Assembly: GCA_017547385.1 (NCBI GenBank)
Contig: JAFYPU010000026.1
Span: 1 to 50,452 of the forward strand
DNA: 50,452 nucleotides
Direction of reading: 5' to 3'
Source: Bacteroidaceae bacterium
GTDB lineage: Bacteria > Bacteroidota > Bacteroidia > Bacteroidales > Bacteroidaceae
Position numbers and translations under genes: made by a program. Numbering within the stretch: position 1 is the first letter of the stretch; every line of letters starts with the position of its first letter. Shown here in pieces: positions 8,228 to 17,009 of this stretch. The notes under the pieces are model-generated. The model made no database searches. It saw only the letters and a list, made by a program, of their open reading frames with translations, and had not been told where the DNA came from.

Positions 8228-8788
8228 TCACTCCTTGTTCTCTGCAAAATATCTCCAAAGCGGAGCTGCCATCAGTGCTTGGCGTATCTCACCCTCGCGC
8301 AACATGTTCAGCACTTCGTCCGCCGTAAACAGATGAACGGTGATGTCTTCCGTTGGTTCAAGATGTTGCTCCGAAACTTTCCGCACACCCGTAGCCAAAA
8401 AGGTGTGCGAAGTGTTGTTCATGGCAGAAGCATTGGGCGAAAACGTAGCAAAAGCCTGCCACTCTCCGCCTCCATACCCTGTTTCTTCATAAAGCTCCCG
8501 CTTGGCAGCCTCCAGGGGCGAAGCATCTCCGGGATCGATGACACCGGCCACCAACTCGTAGCGCGTTTCTCCCAGAGCATGGCGATACTGACGCACAAAC
8601 ACGAAGCGACCATCTTCCGTGCGAGCAATGATGTTCACCCAGTCGGGATATTCCAGCACATAGTATTCCGGATTTTCCACACCGTTGGGCAAACGCACAT
8701 GGTCGCGACGCGCCGTCAACCAAGGGCGACGAAAAAGATATTCCGTGCCGAGCACTTCCCATTTCATTGCATCTTCATCTTTTTTCAT
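8228..8788 (-). CDS. NUDIX hydrolase, ADP-ribose pyrophosphatase type
   Basis: 186 aa. It resembles ADP-ribose/ADP-sugar pyrophosphatases that split the pyrophosphate bond to yield AMP and a sugar phosphate. The Nudix region reads AGVIDPGDASPLEAAKREL then YEETGYG. Compared with the consensus spacing it has one extra residue and an Asp in place of the first Glu, so activity should be tested. An alternative start is Met8 (8767). It is the first gene of a minus-strand group with tex and tadA. Confidence 0.85.
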   Translation of the reverse strand: MKKDEDAMKWEVLGTEYLFRRPWLTARRDHVRLPNGVENPEYYVLEYPDWVNIIARTEDGRFVFVRQYRHALGETRYELVAGVIDPGDASPLEAAKRELYEETGYGGGEWQAFATFSPNASAMNNTSHTFLATGVRKVSEQHLEPTEDITVHLFTADEVLNMLREGEIRQALMAAPLWRYFAENKE

Positions 8789-8790
8789 GG

Positions 8791-8804
8791 TATTATATAT
8801 ATTA
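8791..8804. other. AT palindromic tract in the NUDIX leader
   Basis: TATTATATATATTA lies immediately upstream of the NUDIX start. It is one of six similar leader tracts in the window. Confidence 0.4.
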
Positions 8805-8871
8805 ATTGTATAACGGAGACTCTTGCATATACTCCGGGCATATTCTTACATCCTCCCTTCGATACACCAAG

Positions 8872-8879
8872 CAAAGGTA
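8872..8879 (-). promoter_or_regulatory. Promoter -7 box for NUDIX-tex-tadA
   Basis: TACCTTTG on the minus strand matches TAnnTTTG, about 85 bp before the NUDIX start. Confidence 0.5.
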
Positions 8880-8944
8880 AAACTAAACTTTGAAGCCGAG
8901 AGGAAAAACACACTCCATTTTTCCGGCCACCCGAGAAGAACATA

Positions 8945-8983
8945 CAAAAACAAAAGAAGCACCTGCATATTTTGCAAGTGCTT
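8945..8983 (-). terminator. Terminator of the tRNA-Met transcript
   Basis: AAGCACCTGCA (8957-8967) pairs with TGCAAGTGCTT (8973-8983) with one mismatch. On the minus strand CTTTTGTTTTTG follows. It starts only nine bases past the tRNA 3' end. Confidence 0.8.
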
Positions 8984-8991
8984 TCTTTTCG

Positions 8992-9065
8992 TAGCGCGAC
9001 CCAGGATTGAACTGGGGACCTCATGATTATGAATCATGCGCTCTAACCAGCTGAGCTATCGCGCC
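8992..9065 (-). tRNA. tRNA-Met (anticodon CAT, elongator type)
   Basis: A 74-nt cloverleaf on the minus strand. The acceptor GGCGCGA pairs with TCGCGCT (first pair G-U). The D arm is GCTC/GAGC, the anticodon arm CATGA-TTCATAA-TCATG with CAT at 34-36, and the T arm CCCAG-TTCAATC-CTGGG; discriminator A. No CCA is encoded. The anticodon stem does not have the three G-C pairs of initiator tRNA. A tRNA-Ile2 with lysidine at C34 is not excluded, but the overall sequence is closer to elongator Met. Confidence 0.93.
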
Positions 9066-9095
9066 GACATTCGAGTTGTTTCTCGTTTGCGGATG

Positions 9096-9103
9096 CAAAA
9101 GTA
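9096..9103 (-). promoter_or_regulatory. Promoter -7 box for tRNA-Met
   Basis: TACTTTTG on the minus strand, about 30 bp before the tRNA 5' end. Confidence 0.65.
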
Positions 9104-9320
9104 GGAACTTTTTTCAAACCAACAAAGGTTTCTCCGTTTTTTTGTTTCAAGAAATCATTTTTTACATCCAAATCTCATCTTTTTTGTTCCCATGAGCCTT
9201 TATTTGCAAGCAAAAGTGCCTTAAAAAATGTGGTTCGCCCAGAGACATCCTTCCCTGCCGGACACGCGTCAACGCATTAAGAATAGCTCGCAAAGGCATT
9301 TTTGATTCCTTGGAGCGGGC

Positions 9321-9348
9321 TTTGAAAGAATTATTTGTGCTACTTTTG
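9321..9348 (+). promoter_or_regulatory. Promoter for the LptF/G-like gene
   Basis: TTTG (9321-9324) and TACTTTTG (9341-9348) are 16 bp apart, close to the Bacteroidetes TTTG-N19-TAnnTTTG layout. They lie 50 bp before the chosen start and inside the longer frame, which argues for the ATG at 9398. Confidence 0.65.
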
Positions 9349-9397
9349 CCCTGCAAAGAGCATTCCGCATGCTTCTTTGCTTTTCAACAAGAAACGA

Positions 9398-11311
9398 ATG
9401 AGCATTATCAAGAAACTCGACAAGTTTATACTCAACAAGTTCCTGCTTACGTTTGCCGCTGCATTCATGATATCGCTTTTTGTGTTCATGATGCAATTCA
9501 CTTGGCGCTATGTGGACGAACTGATAGGCAAAGGGCTGTCGCTCGACATCCTCGTACAATTCTTTTGGTACATGGGTCTGTCCCTTGTCCCCACTGCCCT
9601 GCCTTTGGCGGTGCTTCTGGCCTCGCTCATCACCTTTGGCAACATGGGCGAACAACTCGAACTGCTGGCCATGAAGGCTGCCGGTGTGCCGCTCATCCGC
9701 ATCATGCGTCCCATATTGGTGGTGGCATGTATGCTCTGCGGCGTGTCTTTCTACTTCCAAAACCACGCTTCCCCCAAAGCGCAAATTGAGATGAACACCC
9801 TGCTGTTCAGCATGAAGCAGTCCTCACCGGCGGTTGAAATTCCCGAAGGCATGTTCTACAGCGGTGTGCCCAACGTCAACCTGTATGTGCAGAAGAAAAA
9901 TGCCGAAACCGGGATGCTTTATCAGGTTATCATCTACAAAACCGACCAGGGCTTCGATCGGGCACAAATCGTGCTGGCCGACTCCGGACGCATGGAGGTT
10001 ACGGCCGACAAGATGCATCTCAAGCTCGACCTCTGGAACGGTGAGCAATTCGAAAACCTGCAGGCACAAAACATCAGCAGTCTGCAATCCGGCGTACCCT
10101 ATGACCGCGAAACTTTCGACTATAAGCAATTCATCATCGACTTCGACAGCAATTTCAGCATGATGGACCAGCAATTGCTGACCAACATGCCGCAATCGAA
10201 AAACATGCTGCAAATCGAACAGAGCGTCGACTCTGTGAGCCACCGCATGGACTCCGTGGGAGGCGACTACTATCGCGATACGCGCCGCACCCACATCAAT
10301 CTGCCCCGACTGGCCAAGAACGATTCCATCCGTCTGAAGAAAGAATTAAGCAAACCCATTCCGGCTTTCGACAGTTTGGTTGCCGCACTTCCGACCGGCC
10401 GGCACAATTCGGCCGTGCAGGTGGCTTCCAACAAGGTGAAAAGCTTGGCCGTTGATTTGGAATGGAAGAGTGCCGTAACAACTGAGGGCGACCGCTTCAT
10501 CCGCCGCCACTGGATTGAATGGCATCAGAAGATCACGCTCTCACTCGCCTGCATCTTCTTTTTCCTCGTCGGCGCACCGCTTGGAGCCATCATCCGCAAG
10601 GGCGGCCTCGGTATGCCGACCGTCGTTTCGGTGCTGATATTTATTTTCTATTACATTGTCAACACCTCCGGCATGAAGCTGGCACGCGACGGCTCTTGGA
10701 GTATCGTTTTCGGCATGTGGATCAGCTCGGCCATCCTGTTGCCTTTCGGCGTTTTCATCACCTACAAGGCCAACAAAGACTCCGTGGTGTTCAACCTCGA
10801 GGCCTACACCTCGCGCCTGCGTCGCATGTTCGGACTCCGTTCGCGCCGTCACATCTTCCGCAAAGAGGTCATCATCGACGACCCATGCTATGACACACTG
10901 CCCGAACGCCTCTGTGCGCTCCGCGACGAATGCCGCGCCTACAATGCCGAGCACCGCTTATATCTCGCCCCCAACTACTTCCACGTGTTCTTCCGCTACC
11001 GCCCCGACCACCGCATCGAGGAAATCAGCGAGCGCATGGAAGCCCTTATAGAAGAACTTTCCAACAGTCGCGACAGCATGATTTTGCGCGAAACGTCGCA
11101 ACTGCCCATCATCTTCACGCAGGCACACACCACGCCGCTCAACGGTCGCCGTCGCAACATCGTGGCCGGCATCGTCTTCCCCGTCGGTTTGATTTTGTGG
11201 CTGCGCATCTGGCGTTTCCGTCTGCGCCTGTTCACCGATCTCAAGCAGATTGTGAAGAGTTGCGACAACTTGCGCAACTTCATCGCCAAGTTTACGGGCG
11301 TTAGGAATTGA
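9398..11311 (+). CDS. LptF/LptG family (YjgP/YjgQ) permease
   Basis: 637 aa inner-membrane protein of the permease family that moves lipopolysaccharide from the inner membrane to the Lpt bridge. Membrane segments are visible near residues 15-35, 58-80 and 100-120, then a long periplasmic beta-jellyroll-like region, then a cluster near 375-470 containing GAPLGAIIRKGGLGMP, typical of the family. A cytosolic tail and a last hydrophobic helix near 595-612 make it much longer than E. coli LptF (366 aa), as in other Bacteroidetes. The ATG at 9398 (MSIIKKLDKF) is chosen because the promoter box lies inside the longer frame. Confidence 0.88.
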   Translation: MSIIKKLDKFILNKFLLTFAAAFMISLFVFMMQFTWRYVDELIGKGLSLDILVQFFWYMGLSLVPTALPLAVLLASLITFGNMGEQLELLAMKAAGVPLIRIMRPILVVACMLCGVSFYFQNHASPKAQIEMNTLLFSMKQSSPAVEIPEGMFYSGVPNVNLYVQKKNAETGMLYQVIIYKTDQGFDRAQIVLADSGRMEVTADKMHLKLDLWNGEQFENLQAQNISSLQSGVPYDRETFDYKQFIIDFDSNFSMMDQQLLTNMPQSKNMLQIEQSVDSVSHRMDSVGGDYYRDTRRTHINLPRLAKNDSIRLKKELSKPIPAFDSLVAALPTGRHNSAVQVASNKVKSLAVDLEWKSAVTTEGDRFIRRHWIEWHQKITLSLACIFFFLVGAPLGAIIRKGGLGMPTVVSVLIFIFYYIVNTSGMKLARDGSWSIVFGMWISSAILLPFGVFITYKANKDSVVFNLEAYTSRLRRMFGLRSRRHIFRKEVIIDDPCYDTLPERLCALRDECRAYNAEHRLYLAPNYFHVFFRYRPDHRIEEISERMEALIEELSNSRDSMILRETSQLPIIFTQAHTTPLNGRRRNIVAGIVFPVGLILWLRIWRFRLRLFTDLKQIVKSCDNLRNFIAKFTGVRN

Positions 11312-11352
11312 TAAAAAACTATAAATACTCTCACTATCAAATCGAAAAATCC

Positions 11353-12357
11353 ATGAAGTTCAAGATTAAACACTTATTGTTGTCCTTTTGCTGCTTTGCC
11401 ATATCCGCCATGGCACAAAGTCCGTGCTTCTTTGAGGAGCATTCCCGACCTTTTCCCTACAAGAACATCCAGCTCTTGAACGATTATTTTTATAAGAGCA
11501 AGGCTGAAGACGAGCTGATACGGCATATTGCTTTCCGCGACTCGGTTTCACGTCAAGAGATGCGAGAAGCATTTTTCAAGCATCACAGCACACCAAACAC
11601 ATCAAGCCCATTCGTCAATCGCGATTCGGTTTGTGCATTTCAAGAAGTGTTCCAAACAGCCTTACCCATAGATAACTACTTGGAAAAATGCCCCATAAAA
11701 GAAGCACGTGGGTTGCGAGGAGTTTGGGAGAACATCATACACACCAAACTGGTCGGCGTTACCGATTGGGATGGCACACCACGGAATGATGTGTACGACA
11801 AAATCACAAAGAAATACGGCAAAAATCTCAAGGATTGGTATAGCGGGTATTTCATCACCTTGGAAGATCCACGCCCCTACATGGGATTTGTTGTTTCACC
11901 GCATCCCAACATTATGTATATGCTAGAAAAAAAGAAAGCCAACCAAATCGTCTATCGAGGACCGGCCGACTATTTTTCTCATTCCTATCGTATTCGTAAT
12001 GCATACTTTCGCGATTGGGCGGAACTGACCAAAGGAAGTACTTACACCTTCGGACACATTCTCAGTTTGGACTTTCCTCCTCATCGCATCTTTGCCGAAA
12101 AGCCTTGCACTTTCTCCGTAATGCTATGCAGCAATGGCCAAGTTTCCTACGACCTGGAATTGCTCTTGCCCGAAGCACCGGACAGAAACGTGATGGCTTG
12201 CTTCGAGAAGATGCAACTCTTTGTAGAAAAGATGCATTGGGGTCTGTTCAAACCCTATTACACATCAGACAAACGCATACTAATGTGCCGATATTATCGC
12301 GTAACGGTGGACGAACGTGGTTGGCTTGTGGAAGACTATATAAACATTTCCAAATAG
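11353..12357 (+). CDS. Secreted protein of unknown function
   Basis: 334 aa with a clear signal peptide (LLLSFCCFAISAMAQ, cleavage after the last A or Q) and no further membrane helix. I do not recognise a family. The body is rich in aromatic and charged residues and has four cysteines beyond the leader. The start at MKFKIKHLL is set by the signal peptide. It follows the LptF/G-like gene by 41 bp with no separate promoter visible, so co-transcription and a cell-envelope role are plausible but unproven. Confidence 0.7.
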   Translation: MKFKIKHLLLSFCCFAISAMAQSPCFFEEHSRPFPYKNIQLLNDYFYKSKAEDELIRHIAFRDSVSRQEMREAFFKHHSTPNTSSPFVNRDSVCAFQEVFQTALPIDNYLEKCPIKEARGLRGVWENIIHTKLVGVTDWDGTPRNDVYDKITKKYGKNLKDWYSGYFITLEDPRPYMGFVVSPHPNIMYMLEKKKANQIVYRGPADYFSHSYRIRNAYFRDWAELTKGSTYTFGHILSLDFPPHRIFAEKPCTFSVMLCSNGQVSYDLELLLPEAPDRNVMACFEKMQLFVEKMHWGLFKPYYTSDKRILMCRYYRVTVDERGWLVEDYINISK

Positions 12358-12409
12358 TACTCCTCCGAAACAGCCTTTGACAAAGCGTTGTCACAAAAGA
12401 ATAATGAGC

Positions 12410-12446
12410 GGTGCAGCCCCATCGGGTTGCATCGTTTTTGTTTTGT
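12410..12446 (+). terminator. Terminator after the secreted-protein gene
   Basis: GGTGCAGCCC (12410-12419) pairs with GGGTTGCATC (12424-12433), allowing G-U pairs, around a short loop, followed by GTTTTTGTTTTG. Confidence 0.7.
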
Positions 12447-12500
12447 TACGCCTTTTTTCGTCCTTAGGAACAGTTGCGAAAATTCAACACCCGAGAGAGT

Positions 12501-12655
12501 GTTTTTCCGCAGTGCTTGCAGAAAATTCCGCAGTGCTTGTAGAAAATTCTGCAGTGCTTGCAAAAAAATCGGGGAAAGCCATAGGGATTTTCACCTTGTG
12601 CCGAGCAGAAGCTGAATTTGGGCATAACCGAAATTCTACAAGCACTGCAAAAAAT
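12501..12655 (-). repeat. Composite intergenic repeat, copy 1 (inverted)
   Basis: Three direct 21-bp units start at 12509, 12530 and 12551, each beginning GCAGTGCTTG. A core of about 60 bp follows, then one unit in inverse orientation (12633-12652). The reverse complement of the core aligns with the cores at 25304-25380 and 34170-34250: AATTCAGCT, GCTCGGC, AAATCC and GGCTTT come in the same order. It lies in the 434-bp gap before ribBA and has no coding potential. Confidence 0.8.
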
Positions 12656-12716
12656 TGAAGAAAGCCTCGTTAACCCGGTGTTCACAATGCGAGTTTTGCA
12701 CAAAACCGCCGCAAAC

Positions 12717-12747
12717 TTTGGCATTACGCTATTTATATGTACTTTTG
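12717..12747 (+). promoter_or_regulatory. Promoter for ribBA
   Basis: TTTG (12717-12720) and TACTTTTG (12740-12747) are separated by exactly 19 bp, an exact match to the Bacteroidetes consensus. They end 45 bp before the ATG. Confidence 0.85.
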
Positions 12748-12791
12748 CGAGGAATTAAAATCTATGACCTTTTAACAAAACTCCCATCAAC

Positions 12792-14006
12792 ATGGAAGAT
12801 TTCAAAATATCCACCGTGGAAGAAGCCCTCGAGGACTTCAAAGCCGGAAAGTTCGTCATCGTTGTCGATGATGAGGATCGCGAGAACGAGGGCGACCTCA
12901 TCATGGCGGCAGAACTCGTTACGCCCGAAGCCGTAAACTACATGCTGCGCAACGGACGCGGTGTGCTGTGCGCTCCCATCACCAACGAGCGTTGCAGACA
13001 GCTCGAACTGGAGCACCAAGTGCAGAGCAACACCAGCATGCTGGGCACTCCGTTCACCGTAACCATTGACAAACTCGAAGGATGCACCACCGGTGTTTCA
13101 TGTCAGGATCGCGCTGCCACCATACGCGCCTTGGCAGACCCCGCAAGCCGTCCCGAAACCTTTGGTCGCCCCGGACACATCAATCCGCTCTATGCACAGG
13201 ACCGCGGCGTGCTGGCACGTGCCGGACATACCGAAGCTGCCGTCGACCTGGCACGTCTCTGCGGACTGCAACCCGCCGCCTGCCTCATCGAAATACTGAA
13301 CGAAGACGGCACCATGGCACGCATGCCGGAACTGCAGGTGTTCGCAAAACGCGAAGGCCTGCGCATCATCACCATCAAGGACCTCATTGCCTACCGACTC
13401 AAGCACGAAACATTGGTGGAGCGCGGCGAAGAAGTGGAGATGCCCACCGAACACGGCAGCTTCCGTCTCATCCCCTTCCGCCAAAAGAGCAACGGACTGG
13501 AACACGTGGCTTTGATCAAAGGCGAATGGAAAGAAGGCGAACCGCTCTTGGTGCGCGTTCACTCCTCGTGCATGACGGGCGACATCTTCGGCAGCCGCCG
13601 ATGCGACTGCGGTGAGCAACTGCACAAAGCCATGGAGGAAATCGACCGCGAAGGCAAGGGCGTACTGCTCTACCTCAATCAGGAAGGACGCGGCATCGGA
13701 CTGATGGCAAAAATCGCCGCCTACAAACTTCAGGAAGAGGGTTACGACACCGTGGACGCCAACGTGCATCTCGGCTACGACCCCGACCAACGCGACTATG
13801 GCGTGGGTGCACAGATTCTCCGCCAACTCGGTGTTACGAAGATGCGCCTGCTCACCAACAATCCCGTGAAGCGCGTCGGCCTCGAGGCTTACGGACTCGA
13901 AATCGTGGAGAACGTCCCCATCGAGACCACACCCAACCCCTACAACGAACGTTATCTGCACACCAAGCAGGAACGCATGGGGCACACCCTGCATCTGAAG
14001 AAATAG
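12792..14006 (+). CDS. ribBA: Bifunctional DHBP synthase / GTP cyclohydrolase II
   Basis: 404 aa riboflavin enzyme. The N-terminal RibB half (to about residue 205) makes 3,4-dihydroxy-2-butanone 4-phosphate and shows [12 protein letters not shown] near residues 25-36. The C-terminal RibA half opens GTP and shows the zinc ligands Cys260, Cys271 and Cys273 in [17 protein letters not shown], plus NQEGRGIGL. Both active sites look intact. No FMN riboswitch is visible upstream; the gene has its own consensus promoter. The aminotransferase gene follows after 68 bp without a terminator. Confidence 0.97.
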   Translation: MEDFKISTVEEALEDFKAGKFVIVVDDEDRENEGDLIMAAELVTPEAVNYMLRNGRGVLCAPITNERCRQLELEHQVQSNTSMLGTPFTVTIDKLEGCTTGVSCQDRAATIRALADPASRPETFGRPGHINPLYAQDRGVLARAGHTEAAVDLARLCGLQPAACLIEILNEDGTMARMPELQVFAKREGLRIITIKDLIAYRLKHETLVERGEEVEMPTEHGSFRLIPFRQKSNGLEHVALIKGEWKEGEPLLVRVHSSCMTGDIFGSRRCDCGEQLHKAMEEIDREGKGVLLYLNQEGRGIGLMAKIAAYKLQEEGYDTVDANVHLGYDPDQRDYGVGAQILRQLGVTKMRLLTNNPVKRVGLEAYGLEIVENVPIETTPNPYNERYLHTKQERMGHTLHLKK

Positions 14007-14074
14007 GCCAAGCACACTGCCGACTTTCAAACCCACAACGAATTATCAACAACACAACGATAAAATTTACATCC

Positions 14075-15274
14075 ATGGAACAACTTTCCGACAGACTGAA
14101 CCGACTTTCTCCCTCTGCCACTTTGGCCATGTCGCAAAAGAGCGGCGAACTCAAGGCACAGGGCATCGACGTTATCAACATGAGTGTGGGCGAACCCGAC
14201 TTCAACACACCCGATCACATCAAGGAAGCAGCCATCAAGGCTGTGGAAGAAAACTGGTCGCGCTACTCTCCCGTGCCCGGTTATCCCGGTCTGCGCGATG
14301 CCATCGTGCAGAAACTCAAACAGGAAAACAATCTGGAATATACCGCAGCCCAAATCAGCTGCGCTAACGGCGCCAAACAAAGCGTTTGCAACGCCATCAT
14401 GGCACTTGTGAACCACGGCGACGAGGTGATTGTGCCTGCGCCTTATTGGGTGAGCTATCCCGAAATGGTGAAACTCGCCGGCGGAACTCCCATCTACATC
14501 GAAGCGGGTATCGAGCAGGATTTCAAAATCACTCCTGCCCAGCTCGAAGCCGCTATCACGCCCAAAACACGCGCCCTCATCCTCTGCTCTCCCAGCAACC
14601 CCACCGGCAGTGTTTACAGCAAGGACGAACTGAAAGCTTTGGCCGATGTACTGTTGCGCCACGAGCGTGTCATTGTTTTGGCTGACGAAATCTACGAACA
14701 CATCAACTACGTGGGAAAACACGAAAGCATTGCCCAATTCCCCGGCATGATGGAGCGCACCGTGATTATCAACGGCGTTTCCAAGGCATACGCCATGACG
14801 GGTTGGCGCATCGGTTTTATCGCTGCCCCATTGTGGATTGTGAAAGCCTGCAACAAGCTGCAAGGCCAGTACACCAGTGGCCCGTGCTCTGTGTCGCAGA
14901 AAGCCGCCGAGGCAGCCTACACCGGTTCGCAGCAATGCGTGGAAGACATGCGCCAAGCCTTTGCCCGTCGTCGCGACCTCATCGTGCGTTTGGCCAAAGA
15001 GATACCGGGCCTCGAAGTGAACGAGCCGCAAGGTGCTTTCTACCTCTTCCCTAAATGCAGCAGCTATTTCGGAAAAACCAATCCCGAAACAGGAGCAGTT
15101 ATCAAAGACAGCATGGATTTCGCCATGTATCTCCTCGAAGTGGGACACGTGGCAGCCGTTGGCGGCGATGCTTTCGGTTCGCCCGAATGCTTCCGCATGA
15201 GCTATGCCACCAGCGATGAGAACATCATCGAAGCCATGCGTCGCATTAAGGAAGCCTTGGCAAAATTGCAATAA
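14075..15274 (+). CDS. Aspartate aminotransferase, class I/II
   Basis: 399 aa PLP enzyme of aminotransferase subgroup I-gamma, predicted to interconvert aspartate/2-oxoglutarate and oxaloacetate/glutamate. The PLP lysine is about Lys237 in GVSKAYAMTGWRIGF. The motifs SPSNPTGSVY and ADEIYEHI are present. Length and start are typical. It may be co-transcribed with ribBA. Substrate choice among related aminotransferases cannot be settled from sequence. Confidence 0.9.
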   Translation: MEQLSDRLNRLSPSATLAMSQKSGELKAQGIDVINMSVGEPDFNTPDHIKEAAIKAVEENWSRYSPVPGYPGLRDAIVQKLKQENNLEYTAAQISCANGAKQSVCNAIMALVNHGDEVIVPAPYWVSYPEMVKLAGGTPIYIEAGIEQDFKITPAQLEAAITPKTRALILCSPSNPTGSVYSKDELKALADVLLRHERVIVLADEIYEHINYVGKHESIAQFPGMMERTVIINGVSKAYAMTGWRIGFIAAPLWIVKACNKLQGQYTSGPCSVSQKAAEAAYTGSQQCVEDMRQAFARRRDLIVRLAKEIPGLEVNEPQGAFYLFPKCSSYFGKTNPETGAVIKDSMDFAMYLLEVGHVAAVGGDAFGSPECFRMSYATSDENIIEAMRRIKEALAKLQ

Positions 15275-15306
15275 GCTTCAGGCAAAAAACACGCCCCTAA
15301 GACACC

Positions 15307-15339
15307 CATCGGGTCTGCCCAAACAAGGCAGGCCCGATG
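15307..15339 (+). terminator. Hairpin after the aminotransferase gene
   Basis: CATCGGGTCTGCC pairs with GGCAGGCCCGATG, with one G-U-type mismatch. No strong U tract follows, so termination efficiency is uncertain. Confidence 0.5.
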
Positions 15340-15392
15340 ATGTCTATATGCCCCTCTTCCCTGCGGCAAAAACGCAATAGTATTTTATAACA

Positions 15393-15430
15393 TTACGTTC
15401 ACTATTTTTTACGCTGTTTACACAACGTAA
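15393..15430. promoter_or_regulatory. Candidate operator upstream of the efflux operon
   Basis: TTACGTT (15393-15399) and AACGTAA (15424-15430) form a spaced inverted repeat just upstream of the -7 box. This would suit a dimeric repressor, but no regulator gene is next to the operon. Confidence 0.3.
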
Positions 15431-15444
15431 AATCTCGAAAGCCG

Positions 15445-15452
15445 TACTTTTG
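15445..15452 (+). promoter_or_regulatory. Promoter -7 box for the efflux operon
   Basis: TACTTTTG, 47 bp before the TolC-like start. Confidence 0.65.
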
Positions 15453-15498
15453 CTCATCCAAACACAGGAATAAAACATCCACAAAGCATAGAGAAAAG

Positions 15499-16965
15499 AT
15501 GAAACGCTATTATCACATACTGCTATCCCTTACCTTTTGCTGCTCAAGCATGGGGGCTCAATCTGTACTTACGCTCGACAGTTTGCGAAGCATTGCATTG
15601 CGCAACAACAAACAACTTTCCATCGCACGAGCTGCCATCGACAAAGCACATAACGAACAGAGAGCCGCACGCACACATTATTTTCCCACAGTTTCGGCAC
15701 TCGCCACTTATCAGCGAACCAACAACGAAATTTCACTTCTCAGCAACGACAACAAATCCACACTCACCGGTTTGGGAAGTACCCTGACCGGAAATCTCAA
15801 TGCCGCAGCACAACAAATCGTGACACAGCATCCAGATCTGGCTCCCCTCATCGAAGCCATGGGCGCACCACTGACACAAGCCGGTGCCGCACTCAATCAG
15901 TTGGGGCAAGACATCGTCGATGCATTCCGCACGGACACACGCAATCTCGGCGCAGCCACCATCATGCTCACACAGCCGATTTACATGGGCGGGAAAATTA
16001 AAGCCTACCACCGCATCACGCAATATGCCGAACAAATGGCAGGAACACAGTTCAACGCTGAGGAACAATCCGTGGTGCTTTCCGTTGACCGCGCCTACTG
16101 GCAGGTCGTTTCGCTCACGCACAAAGAAAAATTGGCTCGCAGCTACCGCGACATGCTGACCCACATGGAAAGCGACATTCACAAAATGGTGGAAGAAGGA
16201 GTTGCTACACGCGCTGCCGCACTCAGCGTTAAAGTGAAATTGAACGAAGCCGAGATGTCGCTCACCAAAGTAGAAAACGGCTTAAGCCTTTCGCGCATGT
16301 TATTATGCCAAGTCTGCGGAATTCCAATGGATACCGACTTACGACTCTACGACGAACAAACTGAAAGCCTCATCGTAGATACAACAGACGTTACCCCCGA
16401 CATTTCCGAAGCCATGATACGACGTCCGGAATTGCGATTGCTCAACTACGCCATCGACATTTATCACGAGAAAGTGAAGTTGGAACGTTCGGCCTACCAT
16501 CCGCAACTGGCTCTGACCGGTGGCTATCTCACCACATACCCCGGACTGACCAACGGATTTGAGAAGCGATTTCGTGGCACGTGGTATGCCGGACTCACAC
16601 TGAATGTACCGCTTTGGAACTGGGGCGAAACGCGCTACAAAGTGCGTGCAGCACAAGCCGATATGCTCATGGCTTCGCTCCGCCGCGAGGATGCCCGACA
16701 GAAAGTGGAACTACAAGTACGCCAATCGGCCTTGCAAGTGAACGAAGCCAATAAGAAACTACGCCTTAGCCTCTCCCACCTGCAGAAAGCCGAGGAGAAC
16801 TTGCGAACAGCGCGGATAGGTTTTCAGGAAGGCGTTATCAACGCTTCCGACGTGCTGGCCGCACAAACAGCCTGGCTTCAGGCCAACAGCGACAAGATTG
16901 ATGCACAAATCGACATCCGTCTGGCACGCGCCGCCTTGCGGCATGCCACAGGTGTAATGCCTTGA
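15499..16965 (+). CDS. TolC-like outer-membrane efflux protein
   Basis: 488 aa. A signal peptide (to about residue 20, SSMGAQ) is followed by two outer-membrane efflux repeats; long amphipathic helices with DSLRSIALRNNKQL at the start of repeat 1 and LTLNVPLWNWGETRYKVRAA in repeat 2 are typical. It forms the outer-membrane channel of a tripartite exporter. First gene of a four-gene plus-strand operon with an HlyD-type adaptor and two ABC-2 permeases. Confidence 0.9.
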   Translation: MKRYYHILLSLTFCCSSMGAQSVLTLDSLRSIALRNNKQLSIARAAIDKAHNEQRAARTHYFPTVSALATYQRTNNEISLLSNDNKSTLTGLGSTLTGNLNAAAQQIVTQHPDLAPLIEAMGAPLTQAGAALNQLGQDIVDAFRTDTRNLGAATIMLTQPIYMGGKIKAYHRITQYAEQMAGTQFNAEEQSVVLSVDRAYWQVVSLTHKEKLARSYRDMLTHMESDIHKMVEEGVATRAAALSVKVKLNEAEMSLTKVENGLSLSRMLLCQVCGIPMDTDLRLYDEQTESLIVDTTDVTPDISEAMIRRPELRLLNYAIDIYHEKVKLERSAYHPQLALTGGYLTTYPGLTNGFEKRFRGTWYAGLTLNVPLWNWGETRYKVRAAQADMLMASLRREDARQKVELQVRQSALQVNEANKKLRLSLSHLQKAEENLRTARIGFQEGVINASDVLAAQTAWLQANSDKIDAQIDIRLARAALRHATGVMP

Positions 16966-17009
16966 GAGAAACTCCACAGACACATCGTAACCATTCACAC
17001 TCACTCTAT

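Larger units (their letters stand above)
9066..9397. other. Divergent intergenic region, tRNA-Met / lptF
   Basis: This holds two opposed promoters (boxes at 9096-9103 minus and 9341-9348 plus). I see no gene, repeat or structured RNA between them. Confidence 0.5.

Noticed and set aside
12358-12791. FMN riboswitch upstream of ribBA
   Set aside because: The gap holds a terminator, the composite repeat and a promoter only 45 bp before the ATG, leaving no room for an aptamer in the leader.
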